Source: Ascidiaceihabitans sp034111945
GTDB taxonomy: Bacteria; Pseudomonadota; Alphaproteobacteria; Rhodobacterales; Rhodobacteraceae
DNA length: 64,000 nucleotides
Direction: 5' to 3'
Assembly (NCBI GenBank): GCA_047626725.1
Contig: JBLHSG010000002.1
Coordinates: 96,439 to 160,438 of the forward strand
Shown here piece after piece: positions 33,318 through 41,483 of the stretch. The notes under the pieces are model-generated. The model was not told the origin of the DNA. It did not search any database and was given only the letters and a program-made list of their open reading frames with translations. Each line of letters starts with the position of its first letter. Position 1 is the stretch's first letter. The translations under genes were made by a program, and so were the position numbers.

Positions 33318-34238
33318 CTATTCAACCAAACACTTCTGCGGTCCCGGTTTTGCAAAATGCGCGTGGCATGCGTCGACGAAATGTTGAACCACGCGGCGCG
33401 GGCGCGTTTTGTCGTATCCAATCGAAAGGGTTAACGGCGGCAAAGGGTCCGATATCGGAACGCCAACCAGTGCGGCACCACAGTAACTTTGCAGGGTTAA
33501 TGGCTGCATATTCAAAACAGCACATCCCCCCCCCGCACTCACAAGGCTACGGACCATTTCAGTCGAATTGGCGTAGGCGGCGACCGTTATGTCATTGGCG
33601 TGGGCATCGAACAGGCTTTGATAATATTTGGCCGCGACGGGACGGTTAAGAACGACCAAAGGCTGCGTGGCAATCTGCGCAACAGTGACGCTGGGCAGTT
33701 TAGCAAACGCGTGATCCGCAGCGACAAGACAATATGCCGGGGCTTCGATCAAGACATCAAAATCAACAGAGGGGCGCACACCCTCGCTTATAAAAAGAAT
33801 GGCGTCATAGCGGCCCTGCAACAATCCATCTTGGGCACTATCGTTGTCACATTCGTCAAGATGCAGGGTCACATCGTTCCCTTTGGGCACAAAACTGGCC
33901 AAGATCGGGGGCAGAAAAGCAGGTGCAATTGGTGCGTAATATCCGATGCGAAGCGTGCCACTCAGCGCTTGTTTCAGCTCCGCTCCTTCGGTCAAAACCG
34001 ATCGGTAATCCTCCAGCAATCGTTCGAATTTTTGGGCCACATGCCGCCCGCTGGCATTGGCCTCGATCCCGCGCGATCGTTGCCGGATGGTGAGCGTAAG
34101 ATCAAAAGCGGTTTCGACCTGATCAATCGCCGATCCAATCGCAGAGGCCGCGATGTTAAGCTCTGCCGCCGCCTTGGAAATATTCCCATGCCGCAACGCA
34201 GTTGTGAAATATTCCATCGCCTTTAGGGAAATTGCCAT
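33318..34238 (-). CDS. LysR family transcriptional regulator
   Basis: 306 residues. The N-terminal winged helix is MAISLKAMEYFTTALRHGNISKAAAELNIAASAIGSAIDQVETAFDLTLTIRQRSRGI; the remainder is a periplasmic-binding-like effector domain (GTLRIGYYAPIAPAFLPPIL, YDAILFISEGVRPSVDFDVLIEAPAYCLVAADHAF, LVSAGGGCAVLNMQPL). A nine-base C run (G on the coding strand) codes for the glycines of this last segment. It is divergent from the sterol desaturase gene (34342), with about 100 bases between them, so it is the probable regulator of that two-gene operon. Confidence 0.92.
   Translation of the reverse strand: MAISLKAMEYFTTALRHGNISKAAAELNIAASAIGSAIDQVETAFDLTLTIRQRSRGIEANASGRHVAQKFERLLEDYRSVLTEGAELKQALSGTLRIGYYAPIAPAFLPPILASFVPKGNDVTLHLDECDNDSAQDGLLQGRYDAILFISEGVRPSVDFDVLIEAPAYCLVAADHAFAKLPSVTVAQIATQPLVVLNRPVAAKYYQSLFDAHANDITVAAYANSTEMVRSLVSAGGGCAVLNMQPLTLQSYCGAALVGVPISDPLPPLTLSIGYDKTRPRRVVQHFVDACHAHFAKPGPQKCLVE
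33526..33534. repeat. Run of nine C inside the LysR gene
   Basis: Nine consecutive C on the plus strand (G on the coding strand) encode the Gly-Gly-Gly of SAGGGCAVL in the LysR effector domain. The reading frame is intact here; slippage by one base would truncate the regulator. Confidence 0.9.
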
Positions 34239-34341
34239 GACTACCCCTGATAATCCGATTTAGTTGTTAGATTTAATCTGTTTTTCATGCATTCGTCTTT
34301 CTGTCAAACTGCGCAGTGAACCGCTCCGGAAAGGTACGCAG

Positions 34342-35328
34342 ATGGATCACGAACCCCTAAAAGGTTGGAACCATGTTCCGGCTGTCCCGCTAAAAGTATC
34401 GCCGTTCTTTCGCTGGCCATTGCGCCCGATGGAAATGCTGTCTTGGGTATGGAATTCTTGGTTTTTGATCACCGAAAAACTGATCATTGTCGGCATTGCG
34501 TTCGTGTCGTTTTACCTGTTCCAGCCCCCGCTAGAGGAAACCAAAACGCTGGCGTTTGGCTGGATTGCAGAAATGTACATCCGCAACTTGGTCCTGATGA
34601 TCGCCGTGGCGGGCGGGCTGCATTTGTATTTTTACACCTTCACCAAGCAGGGCAAAGAACTGCGGTATGATCCGCGCCCGCTGATGAAAAATGGGCGCCA
34701 GTTCACCTTGGGCGGGCAAATCAAAGACAACATGTTTTGGACATTGGCCAGTGGCGTCACGGTCTGGACGGCCTACGAGGTGCTGATGTTTTGGGCGCTG
34801 GCGAATGGATATGCGCCGATGCTGACGTGGGCCGCAAATCCGGTTTGGTTCATCGCGATGTTCTTTCTGATCCCAATCTGGGAGAGCTTTTATTTCTACT
34901 GGATTCACCGGTTTTTGCACGTTCCGTTTTTCTACAAACACATCCACGCGCTGCATCACCGCAACATCAATGTCGGGCCGTGGTCGGGGCTGTCGATGCA
35001 CCCAGTTGAACATGTGATTTTTCTAGGATCGGTCTTGATCCATTGGGTTGTCGCCGCCCACCCCGTGCATATTCTGTTCCATTTGCAGTACTATACGCTG
35101 ACCGCTGCCACGACGCACACCGGCTTTGAAGGGTTGGTGGTAAAGGACGAAAACCGGCTGGCTTTGGGCACCTTCCACCACCAAATGCACCATCGCTATT
35201 TTGAGTGTAATTACGGATCACTTGAAATTCCGTGGGACAAGTTTTTTGGGTCGTTCCATGATGGCACCACGGCTGCCGATGCAAAGATCAAAGAGCGGCG
35301 CAAACGTATGATGGGACCTAAAACATGA
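34342..35328 (+). CDS. Sterol desaturase / fatty acid hydroxylase superfamily membrane protein
   Basis: 328 residues from MDHEPLKGWNHVPAVPLK; a longer frame from 34264 lacks a better ribosome site (AAAGG lies before 34342). About five membrane helices are visible (near 36-58, 73-93, 120-142, 150-172, 210-235). The di-iron histidine clusters are present in order: HRFLH, HALHHRN and HHQMHHRYFE, matching the HX3H, HX2HH and HX2HH arrangement. Members hydroxylate or desaturate lipids using O2. The gene overlaps the next one by ATGA, so the membrane oxidase and the PanB-like protein are translationally coupled. A LysR gene is divergent. Confidence 0.9.
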   Translation: MDHEPLKGWNHVPAVPLKVSPFFRWPLRPMEMLSWVWNSWFLITEKLIIVGIAFVSFYLFQPPLEETKTLAFGWIAEMYIRNLVLMIAVAGGLHLYFYTFTKQGKELRYDPRPLMKNGRQFTLGGQIKDNMFWTLASGVTVWTAYEVLMFWALANGYAPMLTWAANPVWFIAMFFLIPIWESFYFYWIHRFLHVPFFYKHIHALHHRNINVGPWSGLSMHPVEHVIFLGSVLIHWVVAAHPVHILFHLQYYTLTAATTHTGFEGLVVKDENRLALGTFHHQMHHRYFECNYGSLEIPWDKFFGSFHDGTTAADAKIKERRKRMMGPKT

Positions 35329-36104
35329 CCGCGATGACCGTCAAAGACCTGCTGGAGGCCAAAGGCAAACGCCAGCTTGCCTACGTGCAGGTCGCCCGAG
35401 AAGAAGAGGCAATCGCGGCATCCGAAGCAGGCATGGACATGATCGGCACCGCCTTTATGCCGGAGCGTGCACATTTCGCCAAAGCCGTGCCAAATTCACA
35501 TTTTCAGTTCGGAATGCCCTGGGGCAAACATGCCGATGCGACAGAGGTTTTGCGTGATGCAATGGCGGCGATGCAGGCCGGCGCGCAGTCGGTTTACTGC
35601 GGCATGAGCCCCCAGATCGTCGAGGTCCTCGCGCGCGAAGGTGTGCCGGTCATTTGCCACGTTGGATTGGTCCCGCCAAAAGCGACGTGGACAGGCGGCT
35701 ACCGCGCAGTTGGCCGCACGCTTGCGCAGGCCAAAATGGTTTGGCAACAGGTGCAGGATTTTGAAAGCGCCGGAGCATTTGCCGTCGAGATGGAAGTTGT
35801 CGCAGCAAACCTCGCAACCGAGGTCACAGGGCGCACAACAATGCTAACGATCTCTTTGGGATCAGGCGGCGGGTGCGATGCGCAATATCTATTTTCGGCA
35901 GACCTGCTTGGCGAAAACACAGGCCACATTCCGCGCCATGCCAAAACCTATCGAAACTTTGCCGCGGAACGTGATCGGCTTCAGGCAGAACGGATCGCCG
36001 CGTACAAAGAATACATCGCTGACGTCACAACCGGCGCGTTTCCAGAGGCCGGCCACGTGGTGAACATCGATGAAGACGCGCTTGAAAAAGTTTGGGACCG
36101 GTAG
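35325..36104 (+). CDS. Ketopantoate hydroxymethyltransferase (PanB)-like protein lacking Mg ligands
   Basis: 259 residues. The TIM-barrel resembles PanB: VICHVGLVPPKATWTGGYRAVGRT corresponds to PanB GHLGL...GGY..QGR, and GENTGHIPRHAKTYRNF to the C-terminal GHIPKFAKNF. By eye, the three PanB Mg ligands are replaced: Asp45 position by Thr42 (IGTAF), Asp84 by Gly63 (QFGMPW) and Glu114 by Gly93 (YCGMS), while the Glu181 equivalent remains (Glu157 in EMEVVA). It is therefore unlikely to make ketopantoate. Coupling by ATGA to a sterol desaturase-like oxidase suggests a joint pathway of unknown substrate. PEP mutase/isocitrate-lyase-like chemistry is the other option. Confidence 0.75.
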   Translation: MTAMTVKDLLEAKGKRQLAYVQVAREEEAIAASEAGMDMIGTAFMPERAHFAKAVPNSHFQFGMPWGKHADATEVLRDAMAAMQAGAQSVYCGMSPQIVEVLAREGVPVICHVGLVPPKATWTGGYRAVGRTLAQAKMVWQQVQDFESAGAFAVEMEVVAANLATEVTGRTTMLTISLGSGGGCDAQYLFSADLLGENTGHIPRHAKTYRNFAAERDRLQAERIAAYKEYIADVTTGAFPEAGHVVNIDEDALEKVWDR

Positions 36105-36198
36105 CAGCAAAATCAGTTCAAACCGGACAATCCTTGCGATCGTGAGCGGCGACTTTGCCGCCAACAAACGTGCATTTTTCTATATCCGCATTCGCCCC

Positions 36199-37311
36199 TT
36201 ATTCGAAACCTTCCCACCAATTAAAGAATTCATTTTCCGCATGAATGTCGATGAATTCACCAATTTGCGGAGTAATCAGAGAAATGTTTTTTTGCGCGGC
36301 AGATGCTTGCGTGCGCATGATGGGTTCATCCCAAGGGTGGTAGGCCAAATTGAATGTGCCCCAGTGAACAGGCAACATTTTGCGGCCTTTGACGTCGATG
36401 TGGACCTGAACGGCTTCTTCGGGTGTCATGTGAATGTCGTGCCACGCGTCGCCGGGACCATAAGAGCCGACCTTGAGGATGGTCGCATCGAAGGGGCCAA
36501 GGCGTGTTCCAATTTGTGAAAAGACGTCTGAATACCCTGTGTCACCGCTGATGAAAACACGGTTGGTCGGGCCGATAATCGACCACGAGGACCAGAGCGT
36601 TTTTTTGTAATCGAATGTCCCCCGATTGGAATAATGACGCGATGGGGTCGCAACAATTCTGAGATCGCCAAGCGTAACTTCATCCCACCAATCCAGTTCT
36701 GTGACCTGTGTTTCGGGCACATTCCACGCCAGCAATTGCGCCTTGTTGGCAAGCGGCACGTAAAACTGGGTGCCCTGTTTGGCGAGGTGGCGGATCGTTG
36801 CGCCGTCCAGATGGTCGTAGTGATTGTGGGAAATGACAACCGCATCAATTCCGCTAAGGTCGGGCAAATTGATGGGGGGCTGATGGAACCGCTTGGGGCC
36901 AACAGATGAAAAAGGCGACGCGCGTTTTGACAAAACCGGATCGGCCAGCAGGCGCATTCCGTCGATCTCGATCATGACACCGGCATGACCCAGCCACGCC
37001 ATGCGCAGCCCGTCTGTCGGCGAGGTTTCCAGCCGCTTTGCCGCAATCGGGATGACGGGAATGTCGCCAGTTGGATTGGTCCGCTCATGACCTGAGAACG
37101 CTTCGATGACGCGCGCAACCGATATTTCGGTGCTGGCCTGCGGTTCTATGTTGGTGAATTTACCGTCGCCAAACGGTGCCGCCCGATCCGTGCGGGTTTG
37201 TTCGTTATGTGAAATCGGGGCGCTGATCAGATACCCGGTCAATGTGCCTGCGACGCCGACAAACAAAAGGACGGCAATCAATGTTAGTCCTATTTTCTTA
37301 AAAGATAGCAA
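36199..37311 (-). CDS. MBL-fold hydrolase, UlaG / NAPE-PLD-like, membrane-anchored
   Basis: 370 residues if started at a TTG with an AGGGAGGG ribosome site 8 bases upstream; a GTG at 37347 would add 12 residues. An N-terminal hydrophobic helix (about 5-25, LTLIAVLLFVGVAGTLTGYL) probably anchors it. The fold has LGHAGVMIEIDGMRLLADPVLS, the metal motif VISHNHYDHLDGATI, SGDTGYSDVF, and CVHW-like HIDVKGRKMLPVHWGTFNLAYHPWDEP. Relatives include NAPE-specific phospholipase D and UlaG lactonase. It is co-directional with the alpha/beta hydrolase gene behind it. Confidence 0.85.
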   Translation of the reverse strand: MLSFKKIGLTLIAVLLFVGVAGTLTGYLISAPISHNEQTRTDRAAPFGDGKFTNIEPQASTEISVARVIEAFSGHERTNPTGDIPVIPIAAKRLETSPTDGLRMAWLGHAGVMIEIDGMRLLADPVLSKRASPFSSVGPKRFHQPPINLPDLSGIDAVVISHNHYDHLDGATIRHLAKQGTQFYVPLANKAQLLAWNVPETQVTELDWWDEVTLGDLRIVATPSRHYSNRGTFDYKKTLWSSWSIIGPTNRVFISGDTGYSDVFSQIGTRLGPFDATILKVGSYGPGDAWHDIHMTPEEAVQVHIDVKGRKMLPVHWGTFNLAYHPWDEPIMRTQASAAQKNISLITPQIGEFIDIHAENEFFNWWEGFE

Positions 37312-37389
37312 GAAACTGCCCTCCCTTTGCGGGTTTGATAAAGTCACGCTTGGACAAACACCGTCTGCCCAAGCGATTGTTAATGTCGA

Positions 37390-38412
37390 TTACGAGAAAT
37401 TGCTCTTTAGAAACAGGATCAATTCGTCGGGATGCGCGTTAAAATAACCATAGCCATCGAAACGCTTGCCCGTCCCAAATGGTTTTGCCTCTTCCGGTCC
37501 AATCCAGATAAGTTGGTTTTCCGTCGGAGTGATATCGACCACGTCCTGAATGTCGTTGCGACCACTGATTGGATCAAACGTGTATTCGTCTTTGCGCACT
37601 TGGGCATACAAGACGGGCACGGTCAGGGATTTGACCGTCGTCATCACATCGGCATAGCCAAAGCCGTATTTTTCACGTTGCGCATCCAAGACTTTATCGA
37701 CCAAATCCATGCCGGTTTTTGCTTTGATAAAGCGATCAATCATAGCGTAAGACACCGGCGGCTGGATCGCGACAAGCGACGTAATCATCGGGTCGTTGAA
37801 CAGTTCAGGTTCGTTTTGCCACGCAAGGAACGTCGCATTTGCGCCCATACACTGGCTTAGAAATCCGATTTGATCATCGCCAAAGGTTGGGTGCGCTTTG
37901 ACGTAACGCAGGGACGCGGCAACATCCTGCCATTCGGTTTCACCTGCACCAACCGGGGCCTCGGACCCGATCAGCGTTTTACCGACACCGCCGTCACTGT
38001 CGCCTTGGCCGCGATGATCGTACATCACAATATTGTAGCCCGCGTTGTGCAAGTGCTTGATCATAGGCAGAAATTCGACAGCAACACCATCAAGACCCTC
38101 AAGCGATCCATAGCGCGTTGTTGTCAGTGGATGGTTGACGATCAAGGTTTTATCCGAAGGGGTGGCCGCCATAATTTCCCATGCACTCAGGCGCACGTTA
38201 TCCGCCGTCATGATATCGACATCGGTATAGGCCATGCCGTAATCCAGTGGTGTTTTGGGGTTGGTCAGCCGTTCTGGCGCGACGCGCATTTTGACAATCT
38301 GGCTGACGTAAACGCCTTCTTTTAATCCGAACAGATTGGTAAGCCAGACGCCGGCAAGCAGGGCAATAATGCCGACAAGTGACAGCGCAATGGTCATAAT
38401 TGCTTTCCTCAT
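37390..38412 (-). CDS. Alpha/beta hydrolase with a cysteine at the nucleophile elbow
   Basis: 340 residues with an N-terminal hydrophobic segment (MTIALSLVGIIALLAGVWL), so membrane-bound or exported. The alpha/beta fold is seen from TLIVNHPLTTTRYGSLEG, NIVMYDHRGQGDSDGG and the elbow QIGFLSQCMGANATF, where the usual GxSxG is replaced by SxCxG (Cys188). Cysteine nucleophiles are known in dienelactone hydrolase. A possible Asp is in TFDPISGRNDIQDVVD and a His in YFNAHPDE. It may belong with the upstream MBL-fold gene and the TetR gene that diverges at 38584. Confidence 0.8.
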   Translation of the reverse strand: MRKAIMTIALSLVGIIALLAGVWLTNLFGLKEGVYVSQIVKMRVAPERLTNPKTPLDYGMAYTDVDIMTADNVRLSAWEIMAATPSDKTLIVNHPLTTTRYGSLEGLDGVAVEFLPMIKHLHNAGYNIVMYDHRGQGDSDGGVGKTLIGSEAPVGAGETEWQDVAASLRYVKAHPTFGDDQIGFLSQCMGANATFLAWQNEPELFNDPMITSLVAIQPPVSYAMIDRFIKAKTGMDLVDKVLDAQREKYGFGYADVMTTVKSLTVPVLYAQVRKDEYTFDPISGRNDIQDVVDITPTENQLIWIGPEEAKPFGTGKRFDGYGYFNAHPDELILFLKSNFS

Positions 38413-38544
38413 GATAAGTCCTTTTTAAATGAGCGCACAAAGCCATTGGCCCCGCGCGGGCCATTGGGTGAGGTGCAAAAGATTTCACGTCGTATGTTTA
38501 CGGTGTATATATTGGGTAGCGCGCCAGCCTGCGGCGGTCAAGAA

Positions 38545-38565
38545 AATATTTACACTGGAAATATT
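38545..38565. promoter_or_regulatory. Candidate TetR operator between hydrolase and regulator genes
   Basis: AATATTT (38545-38551) and AAATATT (38559-38565) are perfect inverted 7-mers with a 7-base spacer, 18 bases before the TetR start. Position and symmetry fit autoregulation and control of the divergent hydrolase. Confidence 0.45.
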
Positions 38566-38583
38566 CTATCTGATAAGGGTAAT

Positions 38584-39165
38584 ATGTTGGCTGAAAAATC
38601 GTACCATCACGGCAATCTCAAGCAGGCCTTGGTTAAGGCAAGTTTGGATATCCTGCACAAAGACGGACTGGCAGGATTGTCATTGCGTAAATGCGCGGAC
38701 GCCGTCGGTGTCAGCCACACGGCACCAAAGAACCACTTTGGGAACATGGCGGGTCTTTTGACGGCATTGGCAAGCGCGGGATACGCGATGCTGGCAGATG
38801 ACATGCGCAAAGACTGGATAGCGGATAGCCCGCGACCGGATCGTCGGGATTTGGCTTTGCAGGGCTACGTCAGCTTTGCCGTTGATCACCCCGATTTGTT
38901 TGAATTGATGTTCGCGCGCGGCCGTACCAAAAGCGATGATCCAGAGCTGATGAGCAACGTCGTGGCGTGCTTTGGCGTGCTTGCAGACATCGCGCAGGAC
39001 TTGCCCCTTGGCCATCCGAATGACGATCTAACATCGACGCGCGCCCAAATGTTCATCTGGAGCGCAGTGCACGGTTACGCGCAACTTTGCATCGCCGGGC
39101 GTTTCAAAAAAGACGAGATGAAACGCCTCACGATCCTCGACATCTTGCCGCATCTAAAATCGTGA
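38584..39165 (+). CDS. TetR/AcrR family regulator
   Basis: 193 residues from MLAEKSYHHGNLKQALVKASLDIL; the frame is open further upstream, but this ATG begins the conserved part. The helix-turn-helix is GLAGLSLRKCADAVGVSHTAPKNHFGNMAGLLTALASAGYA, and the effector domain ends HGYAQLCIAGRFKKDEMKRL. It belongs to the same subgroup as the TetR protein at 56587 (both begin KSYHHG-LKQAL and carry GVSH-AP--HF). It diverges from the alpha/beta hydrolase. Confidence 0.92.
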   Translation: MLAEKSYHHGNLKQALVKASLDILHKDGLAGLSLRKCADAVGVSHTAPKNHFGNMAGLLTALASAGYAMLADDMRKDWIADSPRPDRRDLALQGYVSFAVDHPDLFELMFARGRTKSDDPELMSNVVACFGVLADIAQDLPLGHPNDDLTSTRAQMFIWSAVHGYAQLCIAGRFKKDEMKRLTILDILPHLKS

Positions 39166-39237
39166 AGCGCAAAAACCGGACATGCTATTTGGTTCTGAAT
39201 GTCCAATTACCAGCAATCTGAAAGTTCTTTGCTGAAG

Positions 39238-39828
39238 CTAAATAGCACGCTGCCCCAAGGATACGACGGTTTTCATCCATGCTTTGACTTGGTCTGGTCC
39301 AGCTTTGCCAGCAGGCGAAAAATGCGTGATCCTAGCGGGCTTTATCCCGACAAAATGGAAAATTTGACCTTTGATTTGGCGCAGCAATGCTTTGCGGTAC
39401 AGTAACCCAAAGAAAAAATTAGGCGTATCAGACGTGACAATCGCGCGCGCGGTTCGCCCCTTAAGCATTGGGGCCGGCATTCCCATCTTGAGGGTTCGGG
39501 TATCGAACGCCCACCCGGGTAAAAAAGTACGATCAATAAGGCCCTTCAACTTGGCAGGCAGGCCACCCCACCACATTGGCGTGGTCATGACAACGTGTTG
39601 TGACCATTCAATATTTTCTTGAAACGTTTCCAAGTCCGGCTCTAGCGGTTTGTGTTTAGCGTACCCAGCAAAGCCGTAGTCCATATCGAAATCAAGATCA
39701 TGCAAATGCATTATCCGCACCTGATGTCCGGCAGTTCTAGCCGCTTCAGCGTATGTTTCAGACAGTGCTTTAGAGAGGGAACTGGCGGCAGGATGGCCGT
39801 TCAGAACAAATATTCGCTTACTGGACAT
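39238..39828 (-). CDS. NAD(P)H-dependent flavoprotein oxidoreductase (quinone reductase-like)
   Basis: 196 residues with a flavodoxin-like fold: IFVLNGHPAASSLSKALSETYAEAARTAGHQVRIMHLHDLDFD at the N-terminus, then QHVVMTTPMWWGGLPAKLKGLIDRTFLPGWAF, which is the FMN/FAD-binding and lid region of KefF, MdaB and NQO1-type enzymes. They reduce quinones by two electrons. A TetR gene is divergent, and three operator-like dyads in the intergenic region indicate induction by a quinone or electrophile. The gene is monocistronic. Confidence 0.9.
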   Translation of the reverse strand: MSSKRIFVLNGHPAASSLSKALSETYAEAARTAGHQVRIMHLHDLDFDMDYGFAGYAKHKPLEPDLETFQENIEWSQHVVMTTPMWWGGLPAKLKGLIDRTFLPGWAFDTRTLKMGMPAPMLKGRTARAIVTSDTPNFFFGLLYRKALLRQIKGQIFHFVGIKPARITHFSPAGKAGPDQVKAWMKTVVSLGQRAI

Positions 39829-39856
39829 GGTGTTTCCTATTAGAAATGATAAATAT

Positions 39857-39914
39857 TGACCGTGGTCATATTTAATAAAATGACTGTGGTCAATTTATAT
39901 TTTGACCCCGGTCA
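39857..39914. promoter_or_regulatory. Three tandem TGACC-NN-GGTCA operators
   Basis: TGACCGTGGTCA (39857-39868), TGACTGTGGTCA (39881-39892) and TGACCCCGGTCA (39903-39914) are 12-bp dyads with 24- and 22-base spacing, close to two helical turns. They fill the region between the divergent oxidoreductase (start 39828) and TetR (start 39936) genes. Confidence 0.8.
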
Positions 39915-39935
39915 ATAATCCGCTATTTATGCGAT

Positions 39936-40520
39936 ATGAAAAAACCTATCCAAAAGCGCGCTTTGGCCACACGCGCCAAACTTATTGATGCGGCTCAGAA
40001 AATCATTTCGACAAAGGGCTTTGGTGCGATGCGCGTCGAAGACGTCGTTCAAGGTGCCTCCGTGGCAAAGGGGACATTTTTTGCGCATTTCCACGACAAG
40101 GATGCCTTGATGGATTTCATGATTGGCGGTGAAATCGATGCGCATCTTGACGGTTTTGAAAAACTGCCACCTCCAGAAAATCTGGACACTCTTATTCGCC
40201 ATCTCCTGCCTCTTTTGCAGTTCATGACCAGTGAAAGGTATATCTTTGACCTTATCCTTCGCCATTCCGGCGCCGCTGCAAAGGAAGAGATCGGCCCAAT
40301 TGCCCAAACATTCGACCGACAAGTTAAGGTGCTAACGCAATGGTTAACTGATGGTCCGTTTCGCAAGGATGTGCCCGCATTGATCCTGGCAGAAGGCGTT
40401 CAGGCGTTTGCGGTGCAGTGCATGGCTCTGCATTTTTGTGCGATCAATAATGAATTACCGATGCAAAACCGCCTGAGGCTGTATCTGGAACCATGGTTGT
40501 GTTCAGAAAAATCGTCGTGA
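39936..40520 (+). CDS. TetR/AcrR family regulator
   Basis: 194 residues. The helix-turn-helix region reads TRAKLIDAAQKIISTKGFGAMRVEDVVQGASVAKGTFFAHFHDKDALMDFMIG, and the C-terminal part is helical (LILAEGVQAFAVQCMALHFCAINNELPMQNRLRLYLEPWL). It is divergent from the flavoprotein oxidoreductase; three matching dyads lie between, so it most likely represses both genes and releases them on binding an aromatic or quinone-like compound. Confidence 0.92.
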   Translation: MKKPIQKRALATRAKLIDAAQKIISTKGFGAMRVEDVVQGASVAKGTFFAHFHDKDALMDFMIGGEIDAHLDGFEKLPPPENLDTLIRHLLPLLQFMTSERYIFDLILRHSGAAAKEEIGPIAQTFDRQVKVLTQWLTDGPFRKDVPALILAEGVQAFAVQCMALHFCAINNELPMQNRLRLYLEPWLCSEKSS

Positions 40521-40644
40521 AAAAACCGCGCTCTATCACTCATTTTCGGCCTTAGGTCGCCGTCACACCCAAAATGACACAATACAAATGTTGATAAAAT
40601 TAACGTCATGATCGCCCCAATCATCGCTGTCTTCGTCGACAATT

Positions 40645-40670
40645 GGGGCACCGGATTGTGCCGGTGCCCC
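40645..40670. terminator. Strong bidirectional terminator
   Basis: GGGGCACCGG (40645-40654) and CCGGTGCCCC (40661-40670) form a perfect 10-bp stem with a six-base loop, between the convergent TetR and cupredoxin genes. It probably stops transcription from both sides. Confidence 0.85.
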
Positions 40671-40677
40671 CTTTGAC

Positions 40678-41436
40678 TTACTTCAATTTCGTCACGGTCA
40701 ACTTTCCTTTGACCGGCTGTGCGACAAACTCGATGTCCTGACCTTTGGACATTTTTGCGATCATTGCCTCATCTGCGCGAAACACCATTTTCATGGCAGG
40801 CATATCTAGGTTCAACAAAGGCCCGTGGTTGATCGTAACCTTGCCGCCTTTTGCATCCACTTTGGTGATTGTGCCTTTGGTGTAGACGACGTCGGCAGCC
40901 GTGGTTTTTTCAGAAACCGTGATCGGGCCATGCATGCCGGATTCGTAGTGGCCCGGGATCAGGCAGGCAAATTCGAACGTGCCAGCATTCGTGAATGTCC
41001 AGATCACCTCGCCTGATTGGCCTTCATCAAGGCGGATGGAATTGGGGTCATCGTGTTCCATATCCATCGCGGCCATCATTTCCTTGTGCTTGGCGTTGCC
41101 TTCGACATTATCGATGACGAATTCATGTTCGAATTCACCCTTGTTCATCACGTTAAAGCGGATGGTTTCACCCTGCTCAAATTCGAACGTGTTGGGTTCA
41201 AAAACCATGTCACCGTCATCGGTTTCGCGCATGGTTACGTCGATTGTGCGTGACACATCGGCGGCCGCACCTGCCCTGCCTGCCGCCATTTCGGGATGCG
41301 CATCGCCATGATCGCCGTCATGACCGTGCGTTTCCTCGGTTTTGGGTGCGTCGTGGCTGCCTGAATGGGTGCCTGCTGCAAAAACCGGTGCGGCAAAAGC
41401 AAAGGCAAGTGTGGTCGTCAAAAGAAGGTTTTTCAT
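40678..41436 (-). CDS. Cupredoxin fused to a CusF-type copper-binding domain
   Basis: 252 residues; signal peptide to residue 20 (FAAPVFA-AG). A histidine-rich segment (HSGSHDAPKTEETHGHDGDH) precedes a cupredoxin with predicted type 1 ligands His104, Cys158, His163 and Met168 (FACLIPGHYESGMHG). The C-terminal 70 residues are a CusF-like domain: GTITKVDAKGGKVTINHGPLLNLDMPAMKMVF, with His204, Met215 and Met217 in the metal positions and Met212 where CusF has Trp. It probably binds or delivers periplasmic copper. It is the last gene of the copper operon, after the multicopper oxidase. Confidence 0.9.
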   Translation of the reverse strand: MKNLLLTTTLAFAFAAPVFAAGTHSGSHDAPKTEETHGHDGDHGDAHPEMAAGRAGAAADVSRTIDVTMRETDDGDMVFEPNTFEFEQGETIRFNVMNKGEFEHEFVIDNVEGNAKHKEMMAAMDMEHDDPNSIRLDEGQSGEVIWTFTNAGTFEFACLIPGHYESGMHGPITVSEKTTAADVVYTKGTITKVDAKGGKVTINHGPLLNLDMPAMKMVFRADEAMIAKMSKGQDIEFVAQPVKGKLTVTKLK

Positions 41437-41483
41437 GTGTTTGGTCCTGTAGGTTTGATTGATAAATTGAACAAAAGGCTGTC

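Noticed and set aside
39199..39405. Plus-strand 68-residue frame between the TetR and oxidoreductase genes
   Set aside because: Mostly antisense to the oxidoreductase 3' end and without a ribosome site.
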